NCBI RefSeq assembly: GCF_910592395.1
Contig: NC_088323.1
Span: 10,277,501 to 10,341,500 of the forward strand
DNA: 64,000 nt
DNA from: Lineus longissimus
Taxonomy: Eukaryota > Nemertea > Pilidiophora > Heteronemertea > Lineidae
Reading direction: 5' to 3'
Shown here piece by piece: positions 45,366-55,527 of the stretch. The position numbers were made by a program, and so were the translations under genes. The notes beneath the pieces were generated by a model. The model was not told where the DNA came from and searched no databases. It worked only from the letters and a program-made list of their open reading frames with translations. Position 1 is the first letter of the stretch. Every line of letters starts with the position of its first letter.

Positions 45366-45452
45366 ACCCAAATACTGAGACCAAATGCCTGTTGACTGTG
45401 CTTTAAGAGAGACTGGCGCCATGCCTAGTCTCTCTTAAAGCACAGTCAACAG
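45366..45452. repeat. 63-bp repeat copy 2 extended into a perfect 26-bp-arm hairpin
   Basis: The repeat copy (45,366-45,428) is followed by its own reverse complement. Arms 45,389-45,414 and 45,427-45,452 pair perfectly around the 12-nt loop GGCGCCATGCCT. Copy 1 lacks this extension, so the inverted part was added to copy 2. Confidence 0.93.
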
Positions 45453-45860
45453 ACACCAACCCCCTCAGACTCAGAAACCACAAACGCCCAACCCTTCCTG
45501 CTACCCTAATACTTCTGGATTTTGCACAATGGTACCCCACACATAGAACAGTAATATCTGGTGTCTTTCCGAATACCCACTTTTTGGCATACTCTCGGCT
45601 ACATCTGCCCCCGTCATCAATCTTCGACCCGCCATTGCGCCTATTCGAATGCAGACAATCTTGGCTATAAATAGCACATTGGCTGAACATCATACTATCA
45701 CTTCAAGCGCTGTATAGTTAAATTGTTTTCCCCTATACTGCGCTGCTAGTCGCCTCGAAGACAAAGCGGGAAATTTAAAAACGCGACGTAATATTACGTC
45801 GGATGGCTCAACCGTGTGAACTTGCAAGACGTAAAATTACGTCAGATGGCGCTGAAAGTG

Positions 45861-46973
45861 TTAATGAAGCCTGTGCCCGCGGTCGCGTACCATATCTATA
45901 CTGAAACTTTGACATAAATCAATACTGGGACACTAGGGCCTATAGCATGCTATGGGAAGGCCTAACTGATCACAGCATTCTGGCTTCATAGGCTACTCCA
46001 GTTTCGTTCAGTTCCATTTATATGGACCATGATAAGAGAATATAGCAATGATAGTCTATAGCTGGTCCAGCGGGTAAACCCTTATGGAATAAATACGCAT
46101 GTGGTGACATGCTCCAATACATCAAAACCTGGGACATAAGGACAACTTCGAGGTACATTTAGGCCTAGCTGAGTAGAGCATGTCTGAACTTAGGCAGTGG
46201 CCTTTCTTTATGCCTTAGGTCCATTAAACAGACCATGGTGACGCAATTTAATGATGACACTTCATCAAGTCCCAGGATTGAGGACTAATGAATGACTCTG
46301 TGTGTGTGTGATAACATGCTCGATACATTCAAACCGGGGACATGAGGACAACTTTGAGGTACACGTAGCTTAGCGGAGTAAAGGATGTCTGAAGCTAGAG
46401 AAGTGGCCTTTCCAAAGCTTCGGTTGCATTGAACAGTCCATTGTGACACAATTTACCGATGACACTCCATCTGGTCCCAGGGACTAGACCTTATGAATGA
46501 CTATGCATGTGGTGACATGCTCGATATATTCAAACCGGGGAAATGAAGACAACTTCGAGGTACATGTAGACGAAAGCAGTTTTGTGTGAAGTTTATACAA
46601 AGGGGTTACTGTACAAGAGTTGAAGTGTGATCATAGAATGCAGGCAGTGAGCCTTGCTGACTAAAGCATGTCTGAAGCTAAAGGAGTGGCCTTTCTAAAG
46701 CTTTGTGTGCATTATACAGGCCATGTTGACACAATTTGCCGATGAAACTCCATCTGGTCTCTGGGATGAGGCCTTATGAATGTGTGCGTTTGATGACATG
46801 CTCAATACATTCAAACCGGGGACATGAAGACAACTTCTAATTAAAAGACGAATGACAAAACCTAGGACATAAGGACAACTTGGAGGTACATTTAGGCCTA
46901 GCTGAGTAGAGCATGTCTGAACTTAAAGCAGTGGCCTTTCTTTATGCTTTGGGTCCATTATACAGACCATGGT
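45861..46973. repeat. Composite satellite, third block
   Basis: It continues module B after the TTAA element and then A modules. It ends in ATGGT (46,969-46,973), the duplicated target of the next element. Confidence 0.93.
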
Positions 46974-47106
46974 TGTAGTGTTTTGTATAACACCCTGTAT
47001 ATTGAGACCCGTGGTACTTGTGTAGTTAGCGGAACATGAAAATAAAGACTGATAGATTGTTGGATTCAATTCTGTTTTAATCCGTTAATATCAAGTTAAT
47101 CCTACC

Positions 47107-47144
47107 GTCACCGGTAGCTAAGACAGTACAAATATGGCGACGAG
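47107..47144 (+). other. LTR end and primer-binding site, tRNA-Ser type (10-nt match)
   Basis: The LTR ends ...AGACAGTACA at 47,130. Then four bases precede TGGCGACGAG (47,135-47,144), complementary to the 3' end of tRNA-Ser(GCT). The match then stops, so the primer duplex would be short. Confidence 0.7.
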
Positions 47145-47201
47145 TATCTAGTGAACCCATAGATGTATTAATTTTTGCAAACCTAAGCCTAAAAGCAGAA
47201 A

Positions 47202-47999
47202 ATGGCGGTAGCGTTAGAAGTGGCCCCACTTCCTAAATTGGACTGCACTGGTGAATTGGCCAATGTAGAGCCCCGGTGGAAACGTTGGAAGAAAGCATTT
47301 GAGTACTATGCTGTGGGAAAAGGTGTCACCCTGGCTGCTCAGAAGAAGGCACTTCTGTTACACTCTGCTGGTATGGAGGTACAAGATCTGTACGAGACGG
47401 TGCCAGCTGTGCCATTTGTCGCTGGGTTTGAAGGTGAAGAGGATGACGTGTACAAAGCTGCCATTCGAAAACTGGATGGGTATTTTTTACCGAGGTTGAA
47501 TGTAGCTTACGAGAGACATGTGTTTCGACAGTTAAAACAGGAGGATGAAACGGTTGCCCAGTTTGTCTCACGACTGAAAAAGCAAGCCCTAAATTGCGAA
47601 TTCGGGGATGAGGAGGCGAAAAAGGAACAAATCCGAGATCAATTTGTCGACGCATGTAAATCATAAGGTCTACGTAGGAAACTCTTACAAAAAGGGACTG
47701 AACTGACACTAGACAGAGTTTTAGAATTAGCTAGAGCAATGGAAGCTGTCGATTTGCAAATGAAGCAAATTGAAGCCAAGTCGGTGTCCGGTGAAGTCAA
47801 TCGTGTGAAAAATGCCTGTGACGTAAAAGAGAAAAAGACATTAGCTTGTTACCGTTGTGGACGACGTGATGGACACCTCAGTAAGGACCCGTCATGTCCG
47901 GCAAAGAGCGCCACGTGCAACAAGTGCAATCTAGTTGGACACTTTTCCAGCGTTTGTAAGACGAAACAAGGACGGATGAAGAAGGGCAGAGATCCTTAA
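47202..47999 (+). pseudogene. Gypsy gag with two zinc knuckles and one internal stop
   Basis: The frame starts MAVALEVAPLPKLDCTG and contains the capsid motifs PRWKRWKKAFEYYAVGKG and VAQFVSRLKKQALNCEF. TAA at 47,664-47,666 interrupts it. The same frame resumes with GLRRKLLQKGTELTLDRVL and ends at 47,999 after two knuckles, CYRCGRRDGHLSKDPSC (C-x2-C-x5-H-x6-C) and CNKCNLVGHFSSVC (C-x2-C-x4-H-x4-C). A single stop is the only break. Confidence 0.85.
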
Positions 48000-48119
48000 C
48001 AGGGAAAAGTTAATCCGACAAAGAAGGGCAGAGATTCGAAATAAGGAAAAGTTAACCTGGTCAACGCTTCAAATGAAGATGACGAGTACGCATTCTTGAT
48101 AGGGAGGAAAGGTTGCAGC

Positions 48120-48832
48120 CTGAATAGTGGTATGGTCGATGCAGACATCGGTGGAGTCAACGTTAGAATGCTGATCGATTTGGGATCAACTGCTAACATC
48201 GTGGATCGTGATACTCGACTATATCATCTTTGGCAAGTGACTTTAAAAAGTCACTTGCCAAAGATGATATAGTCGAGTCAGTTGAGGGTCCAACCCCTTG
48301 GGTTAGTCCAGTGGTGATTATTCCAAAAAAAGGTGATGACATCAGGTTATGTGTTGATATGAGGCAGGCGAACAAAGCTGTTATCCGTGAGCGTCACCCA
48401 ATTCCAACTGTCGACGAGATTTTAGACAGGATGAACGGTAGTCGTGTGTTTAGTAAACTAGACTTGAAATCCGCTTTTCACCAAATTGAGCTAGATGAAA
48501 AGTCGCGTGAAATCACAACATTTTGTACACACGTTGGTTTATTTCGATATAAGCGTTTGATGTTTGGGATAAGTTCGGCTCCTGAAAAATTCCAACACAT
48601 CATTCAACAAGTTGTAGAAGAATGTGAGGGGTGCGAAAACATCCATGATGACCTAGTTGTACATGGTCGCGATACGGAAGAACACGATCGGAGACTGTTT
48701 AAAGTGTTAAAGAAACTGGCTGAAAAGGGTTTAACGCTTAACGAGGAGAAAATCAAACTCAGAATGGCTGAATTAGAGTTCATGGGACTCATTTTCAGTG
48801 AACATGGGATTGCGTACAACCTGCAGTACTAG
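48120..48832 (+). pseudogene. Gypsy protease fragment and partial reverse transcriptase
   Basis: The protease piece reads VNVRMLIDLGSTANIVD. The catalytic triplet is D-L-G in place of D-S/T-G, so it is inactive. It is cut at a palindrome (48,213-48,278). RT then runs from DDIVESVEGPTPWVSP through RLCVDMRQANKAVIRERHPI, FSKLDLKSAFHQIEL and FRYKRLMFGISSAPEKFQ to the catalytic block NIHDDLVVHG. It stops at 48,832 shortly after LEFMGLIFSEHGIAYN. Fingers, palm and part of the thumb remain. Everything downstream to the 3' untranslated part is gone. Confidence 0.87.
48213..48278. repeat. Perfect 32-bp-arm palindrome on the protease/RT deletion junction
   Basis: Arm 48,213-48,244 is the exact reverse complement of 48,247-48,278, separated by AA. 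The right arm is coding RT-leader sequence (KKSLAKDDIVES). The left arm is an inverted copy of it in place of the missing protease C-terminus and linker. Confidence 0.96.
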
Positions 48833-49106
48833 TAGAGTAAACAACATTGGACAGGTTTCTAGAGATTATCTGGTTGAGACAAGTTAAGGTCAAGATTTAG
48901 TTAATATTAGTGTTCAATATGTTCAATCAATGTGAATTGAGTTTTATTTGGTTGCATTTATACCTGAGCAGAGAATTGAGAGACAGTTTAGTTAGGCGTC
49001 TCCAGGTTAAAGTTTGGACTGATACAGTTGACTATATTTCAACAGTGTAATTCTTGTCTTCATTTGGAGTTCTTGTTAAACAGTTAACTTAGAGGAGTTT
49101 TGTTCT

Positions 49107-49120
49107 AAAAGGGGAAGGGT
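49107..49120 (+). other. Polypurine tract of the 2.3-kb Gypsy element
   Basis: AAAAGGGGAAGGGT lies directly before the 3' LTR start at 49,121, as expected for plus-strand priming. Confidence 0.85.
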
Positions 49121-49277
49121 TGTAGTGTTTTGTATAACACCCTGTATATTGAGACCCGTGGTACTTGTGTAGTTAGCGGAACATGAAAATAAAGACTGAT
49201 AGATTGTTGGATTCAATTCTGTTTTAATCCGTTAATATCAAGTTAATCCTACCGTCACCGGTAGCTAAGACAGTACA

Positions 49278-51486
49278 ATGGTGACGCAATTTTACGATGA
49301 CACTTCATCAAGTCCCAGGAATGAGGACTAATGAATGACTGTGTGTGTGATAACATGCTCGATACATTCAAACCAAGGACATGAGGACAACTTTGAGGTA
49401 CACGTAGCCTAGCTGAGTAACGGATGTCTGAAGCTAGAGGAGTGGCCTTTCTAAAGCTTCTGTTGCATTAAACAGTCCATTGTAACACAATTTACCGATG
49501 ACACTCCATCTGGTCCCAGGGACTAGACCTTATGAATGACTATGCGTGTGGTGACATGCTCGATATATTCAAAACGGGGACATGAAGACAACTTCGAGGT
49601 ACATGTAAGCCTAGCTGAGTAGAGCATGTCTGAAGCTAGAGGAGTTGCCTTTCTAAAGCCTTGTGTGCATTATACAGGCCATGTTGACACAATTTACCGA
49701 TGAAACTCCATCTTGTCCCAGGGACTAGACCTTATGAATGACTGTGCATGTGGTGACATGCTCGATACATTCAAACCGGGGACATGAAGACAACTTCGAA
49801 TTAAAAGACGAAAGATTGTGCAGAGGAGAATATATCTGATCAGAGCAGTGGAACTGCAGAGGAATGAAATAAATGATGTGCCTCTTAATGAAGCCTGCGC
49901 CCGCGGTCGCGTACCATATCTATACTGAAGCTCTGACATAAATCAATGCCCACCTGACTGGGACAGTAGGGCCTATGGCATGCTATGGGAAGGCCCAACT
50001 GATCACAACATTCTGGCTTCATAGGCTACTCCAGTTTCGTTCAGTTCCATTATATGGGCCATGATAAGAGAATATACCAGCAATGATAGTCTATAGCTGG
50101 TCCAGGGGGTAAACCCTTATGGAATGAATATGCATGTGGTGACTTGCTCGAATACATCAAAACCTGGGACATTAGGACAACTTCGAGGTACATTTAGGGC
50201 TAACTGAGGAGAGCATGACTGAAGCTAAAGGAGTGGCTTTTCTTTATGCTTTGGGTGCATTATACAGACCATGGCGACACAATTCAACGATGACACTCCA
50301 TCAAATCCCAGGATTGAGGACTAATGAATGACTGTGCGTGTGATGACATGCTCGATACATTCAATCCGAGGACATGAGGGAAACTTCGAGGTACATTTCA
50401 CCGTGCTGAGTAGAGCATGTCTGAAGCTAAATGAGTGCCCTTTCTGAATGATTAGGGTCCATTATACAGACCATGGCGACACAATTCAACGATGGCACTC
50501 CCCCTCCCCCTGGTTTGAATTAGACATTATTATCGATTGTGTAGGTCCTGCTCACCTTAATAGCAGACTGGCGAATTGAAGTAAATACCAGCCAAATGGG
50601 TTAACATCAGATTCTGTGCGGTTAAGTCCTCTGGAGGGATCTATTGACGATGTCACTCAAATGGGGTTACAAATCTTTGAATATTTTGTTCTGAACTTAA
50701 GAAAAATACTTCAATTCTAAATGGTTTAAATATAGGCCTAAATTAAGTTTAGTCTAGTCATAGTTGATAAAAAGGTTTTTTCAGGTACAGCTGTCGCATT
50801 TGCTTCAGTGTCATTGTCGCCATTTAGGGATCGCCGAAATAATAATTTGTGGTAACAGATGCTTGCTTGCATAAGGGCGCATGGTCACATTTGCCAGAAT
50901 GTGATATTTTTGAAATGATTTGGCATTGCCCGATTGGTTGATATTGATGATTCGTGGTGTCTTGAACTACGGAGCATGCGTGACAGAAAAGAGAGAGAGA
51001 GTGAGATCGAGGATTCGGAGAAGATACGGTTTGGAGGGTGGACGTCCACACAAGGCACTCTCCCGGTCCCTACTCATTTCATGACTTCTTCGCAGTACAT
51101 GGCCCAATAAAAAGTTGTACCAATTGCTTATCTTAAAACTATCTACGTCTCCACTATAAATGGTTTAGTTATTTCGATTTATTTGCTACGACTACCTGGA
51201 GCTGACCCTTTGCTGTCTCCCATCGGCGCACTGAAGGTCAAGACTACAACCTCTGGGAAGAGCCACACTCACCGAACACTTGGTGTCTGTTGGTGACCTG
51301 AATCAACTGATGATTTTTGGGGCACCAGCAGATACCAGCTTCTGGTGACACTATTATGTGGATCATGATCACAGAATAAAACGATGACACTCTAGATGAT
51401 CCCAAGGATGAGGAAGTCTTATGATGACTGTGATCTGTCTTGGACATGAATGAATGCTACGGATAGCCTAGGCCTAACTGATTACA
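49278..51486. repeat. Composite satellite, fourth block, fading into diverged sequence
   Basis: Clear A and B modules run to about 50,500. Positions 50,500-51,360 are mostly unassigned, without a gene I can support. Module text reappears at 51,370-51,486 (GATGATCCCAAGGATGAGG, CCTAGGCCTAACTGATTACA), where the hAT element begins. Confidence 0.85.
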
Positions 51487-51648
51487 CAGGGTTCCTGCAC
51501 CCCCAAGATTTAAAAATCCATAATATTCAATGATTTACCATGGTGAAATATTGGGCAATTCAAAGACTTTTTTCAATAAAAATCGCATGACTCTCAATGA
51601 GATTTCATTGCATTTCCAATGGCCAATACTGTAGGCCATGAAAGAATT

Positions 51649-51698
51649 TTGTAACTTGGGTTTTCATGATTACTGTAGGATGAAAACCCAAGTTACAA
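51649..51698. repeat. Perfect 19-bp-arm hairpin in the hAT subterminal region
   Basis: TTGTAACTTGGGTTTTCAT at 51,649-51,667 pairs exactly with 51,680-51,698 around the 12-nt loop GATTACTGTAGG. Confidence 0.93.
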
Positions 51699-52815
51699 CA
51701 CAACAAGCCTGACCAGAATTACCTCAAATCCAAGAGTTGATACAGAACTCCATAAAATGTCCTCTAAAGTCGAAAACATCTCCAAAGTTTCCTCAGAAAT
51801 TCTGAGTATGTAACATATTTACAGCAAAGTCATATCTCTAGCACTCCATCAAATGTCTTCTAAATTCCAAAACAGCTCCAAAGTTTCCTCAGAAATTATG
51901 ATTACCGGTATTTAACATATTTACAACAAAGTCATATCTCTAGTATATTTTTCCATTGTCTACATCCCCACCGACTTTAACTGTTCTTCTAGTAACTTAA
52001 TGGTAGCCACAACCTCTGATGCCTCTTGGCTCTTTTCCTTAGATACAGCCCGCAGAGCATTGAATTCTGCGAAAAGCTGCCTGATGTTTTTACTTTTCTG
52101 AGCTTCAAATGCCTTAGCATCAGCAGATTGCAATAAACCAGAAGCATCAGATTCTAAGTATCGCTTTTTGGCCTTGGCTTCAGTAATCTGTTCAGTGAGT
52201 GCATTCCGCTTGCGTGTCCTTTCACTGAGGGTGGCATCATTTTGCTTCTCGGTCAGATAGGCTCGATATGAGGCACGAGCAGAACTCACATACTGCAAAC
52301 ACTTAGGCGTGATGGTGAAGTTCTCCCATCCCCCAATGTCATGTAGATAATCAGAGACATGTCGCTGAGCCATCAATAACTTCTCCTGCATGTTGTCAAC
52401 CAGAATCTCCTTGTTGCAAGAGAAGCCGCTTTCTACACTGGCCTGGCCATGAGAAAGATTCAGGAGTTTTTTCACAACCCCTCTCAAAGTGGGGAGGCGT
52501 TCAAGTTTGTTGAACAAGAAAGTGTCCAAGCTTGAGTCGGCTTTCAATGGATCATATTGGGAATACTGTGCATACTCTTCACCTGTCAGTTCATTGATAA
52601 GATCCAGGAACTCACTGTACTCATCCTTTACCGTGTCTGCTGTTCCTTCACCAATCCAACTGCTGTCTATCAGTGTCTGTAAGACGTACTTAAATCTGGA
52701 CTTGGCAGTGTCAGGATGTTGAGCCATTACCTGGGGGTCTAGGGATATCAGCGCTCTGGCAAAAGAGTAGGAGATGGGTGTCTTGGTGATGAGATGATTG
52801 CAGGTGTGAGCAAGC

Positions 52816-53150
52816 ATAATAATAATAATAATAATAATGAAGTTTTTGTATAGCGCTTTTCCATGGATTTGGTCCGTGCTCAAGGCACAAGGCTCTCCGT
52901 GTGATCTTGTAAATAAGTGCGTTTTTAGTTGTGCCTTGAAAGTGTCAGTGTTTTGGCAATCTTGTATGCGCTTGGGGAGTTTGTTCCATAGCCGTGGCCC
53001 ACATGCAGCGAAGCTACGGTCCCCAAAGTTCGTTTTCCTTCGTTTTTCACAAAGAACCGTTGAACCAGATCTTGTTGTTCGTGTAACCTCCTTGGTGCAA
53101 AGAAGTTCCTGGAGGTACGTTGGCGCAGATTGTCTCAGACATTTGAATAC
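52816..53150. mobile_element. Short interspersed element (ATA)n + TATAGCGC inside hAT transposase
   Basis: (AATAAT)n, TGAAGTTTTTGTATAGCGCT and CATGGATTTGGTCCGTGCTC begin a ~330-bp segment that ends near ATACCTAAAATTTAATTGAC. It divides the transposase frame. It shares its simple-repeat and TATAGCGC order with 1,703-1,790. No target duplication is clear, so the borders are approximate. Confidence 0.65.
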
Positions 53151-54070
53151 CTAAAATTTAATTGACAGTCCAGGATCTGACGATCAGTCACCTTCTTCTC
53201 TGCTCGCAGCTTCTGAATCTCACCTTGGGCCTTGAAGCCAATGTCAACCTGTTCATACTGAACCCAATTATCTTTGCACATAGGATCCATCTTCAGCAAG
53301 TTTCGAACATTGGTTGCAGTCTTGAGCACCGAGGTTTTGATGAAACGTTTCATGAGCTGTCGAATCATCTTCTCTAGATGGCTGGCAAGAAATGGCACCA
53401 AAGGGCGTGGGTTTTAGAAGATGGCAAGAAATGGACTCATCTGCAGTGTAATGGCGGCAAAGAAGGACATCTTTGCACGGAACAATTTGTCACCAACAGC
53501 TTCTTTGACAGTTTTATATGAAGCAGATGTTGGTTCTGTGAAGTTTTTGTCCTGATGTACTGTATTGACATACAGACACACATTCTCCCATATTTCTATA
53601 GCACGGAGTACAACTGGTTTGTTTTCCAGCCACCTATGGCCGCAGTATTTTAGTGGAAACACAGTGGAACCAGTTATACTGATAAAGTCCTTTCTTCTTG
53701 CAGCCGTGTCCTTAAATAACCAGTAAAGGGCCTTCAGGACTGGAACCACAACCAAATCAGACTTGTTCCATCCATTTTTGAAAGCATTATGCACAGTGTG
53801 CAGTCCACAGCTGCCGATATTAAGGAGAATAGTGTTGGCAGATTCATTAACCTTATTACACATAAGTTGATACAGTTTCCAGTTGACTGCTGGACCATCC
53901 ATCGAGACTTGAATCAGTTTACGAATGCCAAATTCTTGTACCACTGTCATCAAATGGGGTAATAGGTCCTCAGCCTTGCCATGACCCATGAAGTTGGATG
54001 TGTAGTATCTCGAAGCTACACACTTCTGAGCTGGATCCCAGTATCGCAAGTGAATGTCTAATTGTTTCTT

Positions 54071-55327
54071 TTAGGACCACTTCTTTTTCTTATTTTCATC
54101 AATGATATTTTTGAAAACATCGACGGCAATATGCGACTTTTCGCTGATGATACTTTGCAATTTTTAATATCTCAAGATCTCCCGAATCATTCTTATTTGA
54201 TGCAAAGAGATATAAATCAATTATTTGCTTGGTCTCTTCGTTGGTGTGTCACTTATAATGCAACAAAAACAGAATTTATGCTTGTAAGTAGAAAAAATAT
54301 TCCTTCCCAAATTCACTTGCACTTAAATGGGCAAAACTTGTCAGTTGTACCAAATCACAAACATTTAGGATTACTGATGGCGAGCACAGGCTCATATCAT
54401 GCCCATGTTGAAGGTACAATGACAAAATCATTGAAACGTATTGGAATTTCTAGAAATCTAAAGTATAAAATCACCAGAAAAAATTTAGAAACTATTTATA
54501 ATTCATTCATCCGCCCTATTATGGAGTATGCTGATGTAATTTGGGATGGAATTCCTGATTATCAGGTTGATAGATTAGAAAAGATTCAGATAGATGCTCT
54601 TCGAATTATTACAGGTCTCACTGTTAGCTGTTCAAATCAAAAGTTGTATTTAGAATCAGGGTATACACCTCTCGCAATTAGACGTAAACTACATAGGCAT
54701 GTTATGTTTTATAAAATGGTTCATGGGGAAACCCCGACGTATCTGTCAGATCTGCTCCCTCAGCGAGTTGGTGAAAATAATCGGTATAACCTCAGAAACC
54801 AGAATGATTTTGTACCCTACTTGTGTCACACTGAATCATATTATCACTCATTTTTTCCTGCAACTACAAGAGAATGGAATGCACTACCTTTGTATGTAAG
54901 AAATGCTCAATCTGTAGGTGTTTTTAAGAAATTACTTCAAGACATTTTGTTTACCACTAAGCCACCCTTATGGTTTTATTGTAGCAGTACGAGAGAGGGT
55001 AGTATTTTCCATAGTCGTTTACGGAACGGCTGCAGTGGTTTAAACCATCATTTATATGTTAATCATGTGATTGAAAATCCAAGTTGTCAATTTTGTCTGC
55101 TAAATGGGATTGAAGATTCTTTTCATTATTTCTTCGACTGTACTCGCTTTATTCAACAGCGATATGAATTGTTTCATGAACTCCATCTTCGATTCCCACC
55201 CCCCTTCATATTTACACTTCAAGATTTCCTCTTTGGTAGAGAGACACTGTCTCTGTCTGACAATAATTTTATATTCAAAAAAGTACAGAAGTTTATTGTA
55301 AAAACTAAACGCTTTTCACGAATTTGA
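54071..55327 (+). CDS. Non-LTR reverse transcriptase, C-terminal portion, intact frame
   Basis: About 420 codons remain uninterrupted to TGA at 55,325. RT motifs in order: GPLLFLIFINDIFENI, RLFADDTLQFL (catalytic ADD), WSLRWCVTYNATKTEFML and NHKHLGLLMA, then thumb-like IYNSFIRPIMEYADVIWDG and the RLEKIQIDALRIITGL block. A Cys-His cluster follows (CQFCLLNG...SFHYFFDC). The N-terminal endonuclease and first RT blocks are lost by 5' truncation. The intact frame suggests a young insertion. The CDS has no own start codon at its true 5' end. Confidence 0.88.
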   Translation, partial: LGPLLFLIFINDIFENIDGNMRLFADDTLQFLISQDLPNHSYLMQRDINQLFAWSLRWCVTYNATKTEFMLVSRKNIPSQIHLHLNGQNLSVVPNHKHLGLLMASTGSYHAHVEGTMTKSLKRIGISRNLKYKITRKNLETIYNSFIRPIMEYADVIWDGIPDYQVDRLEKIQIDALRIITGLTVSCSNQKLYLESGYTPLAIRRKLHRHVMFYKMVHGETPTYLSDLLPQRVGENNRYNLRNQNDFVPYLCHTESYYHSFFPATTREWNALPLYVRNAQSVGVFKKLLQDILFTTKPPLWFYCSSTREGSIFHSRLRNGCSGLNHHLYVNHVIENPSCQFCLLNGIEDSFHYFFDCTRFIQQRYELFHELHLRFPPPFIFTLQDFLFGRETLSLSDNNFIFKKVQKFIVKTKRFSRI

Positions 55328-55527
55328 TTTTTCTTAAGGTGTTCTTAAGGTTCCACAGAAATTTTTCCTCTTTACGCTATGTTCTTTGTGCCGACATTCA
55401 AAACTGTAAAATTGTAGTTGTAGGGGGCATAGGATTTAAGCATTGTTTTGCTTTTTTATGTCCCCTTTTCCAAAAATGTATTTGTATTTTTCTATTTGTC
55501 TGAATAAAGATATACATATATAAAAAA
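54071..55527 (+). mobile_element. 5'-truncated non-LTR retrotransposon (Jockey/I-like), 11-bp target duplication
   Basis: AATTGTTTCTT at 54,060-54,070 recurs at 55,528-55,538. It brackets a unit that starts inside an RT frame and ends with AATAAAGATATACATATATA and an A tail. The insertion is antisense to the hAT transposase. When the unit and one duplicate are ignored, the transposase frame runs straight across the site. This is textbook target-primed reverse transcription with 5' truncation. Confidence 0.95.

Larger units (their letters stand above)
42562..45860. mobile_element. piggyBac-type element (TTAA duplication), non-autonomous
   Basis: CACTTTCAGCGCC opens the unit and its exact complement GGCGCTGAAAGTG closes it. 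TTAA flanks both ends (42,558-42,561 and 45,861-45,864). Uninserted satellite modules at about 34,240, 41,565 and 49,880 read CTTAATGAAGCC across the same point, so the empty site is directly visible. The 3.3-kb interior has only short frames, and none shows a DDD transposase. A 135-bp duplication and two 63-bp repeats lie inside. Confidence 0.9.
46974..49277 (+). mobile_element. Ty3/Gypsy (Mag/C-clade-like) element with identical 157-bp LTRs, internally deleted
   Basis: The LTRs at 46,974-47,130 and 49,121-49,277 (TGTAGTGTTTTG ... AAGACAGTACA) are identical as read. The target duplication ATGGT is present on both sides (46,969-46,973 and 49,278-49,282), and the polypurine tract AAAAGGGGAAGGG abuts the 3' LTR. 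The primer site is TGGCGACGAG at 47,135-47,144. The body has gag, a protease piece and the RT fingers/palm. The rest of RT, RNase H and integrase are missing. Identical LTRs mean very recent insertion, so the deletions either preceded insertion or are recent. Confidence 0.93.

Noticed and set aside
33209-50000. Recurring minus-strand frames beginning MSELQYRYG
   Set aside because: Each copy is read from satellite module B. Copies vary by indels and have no coding constraint that I can see.
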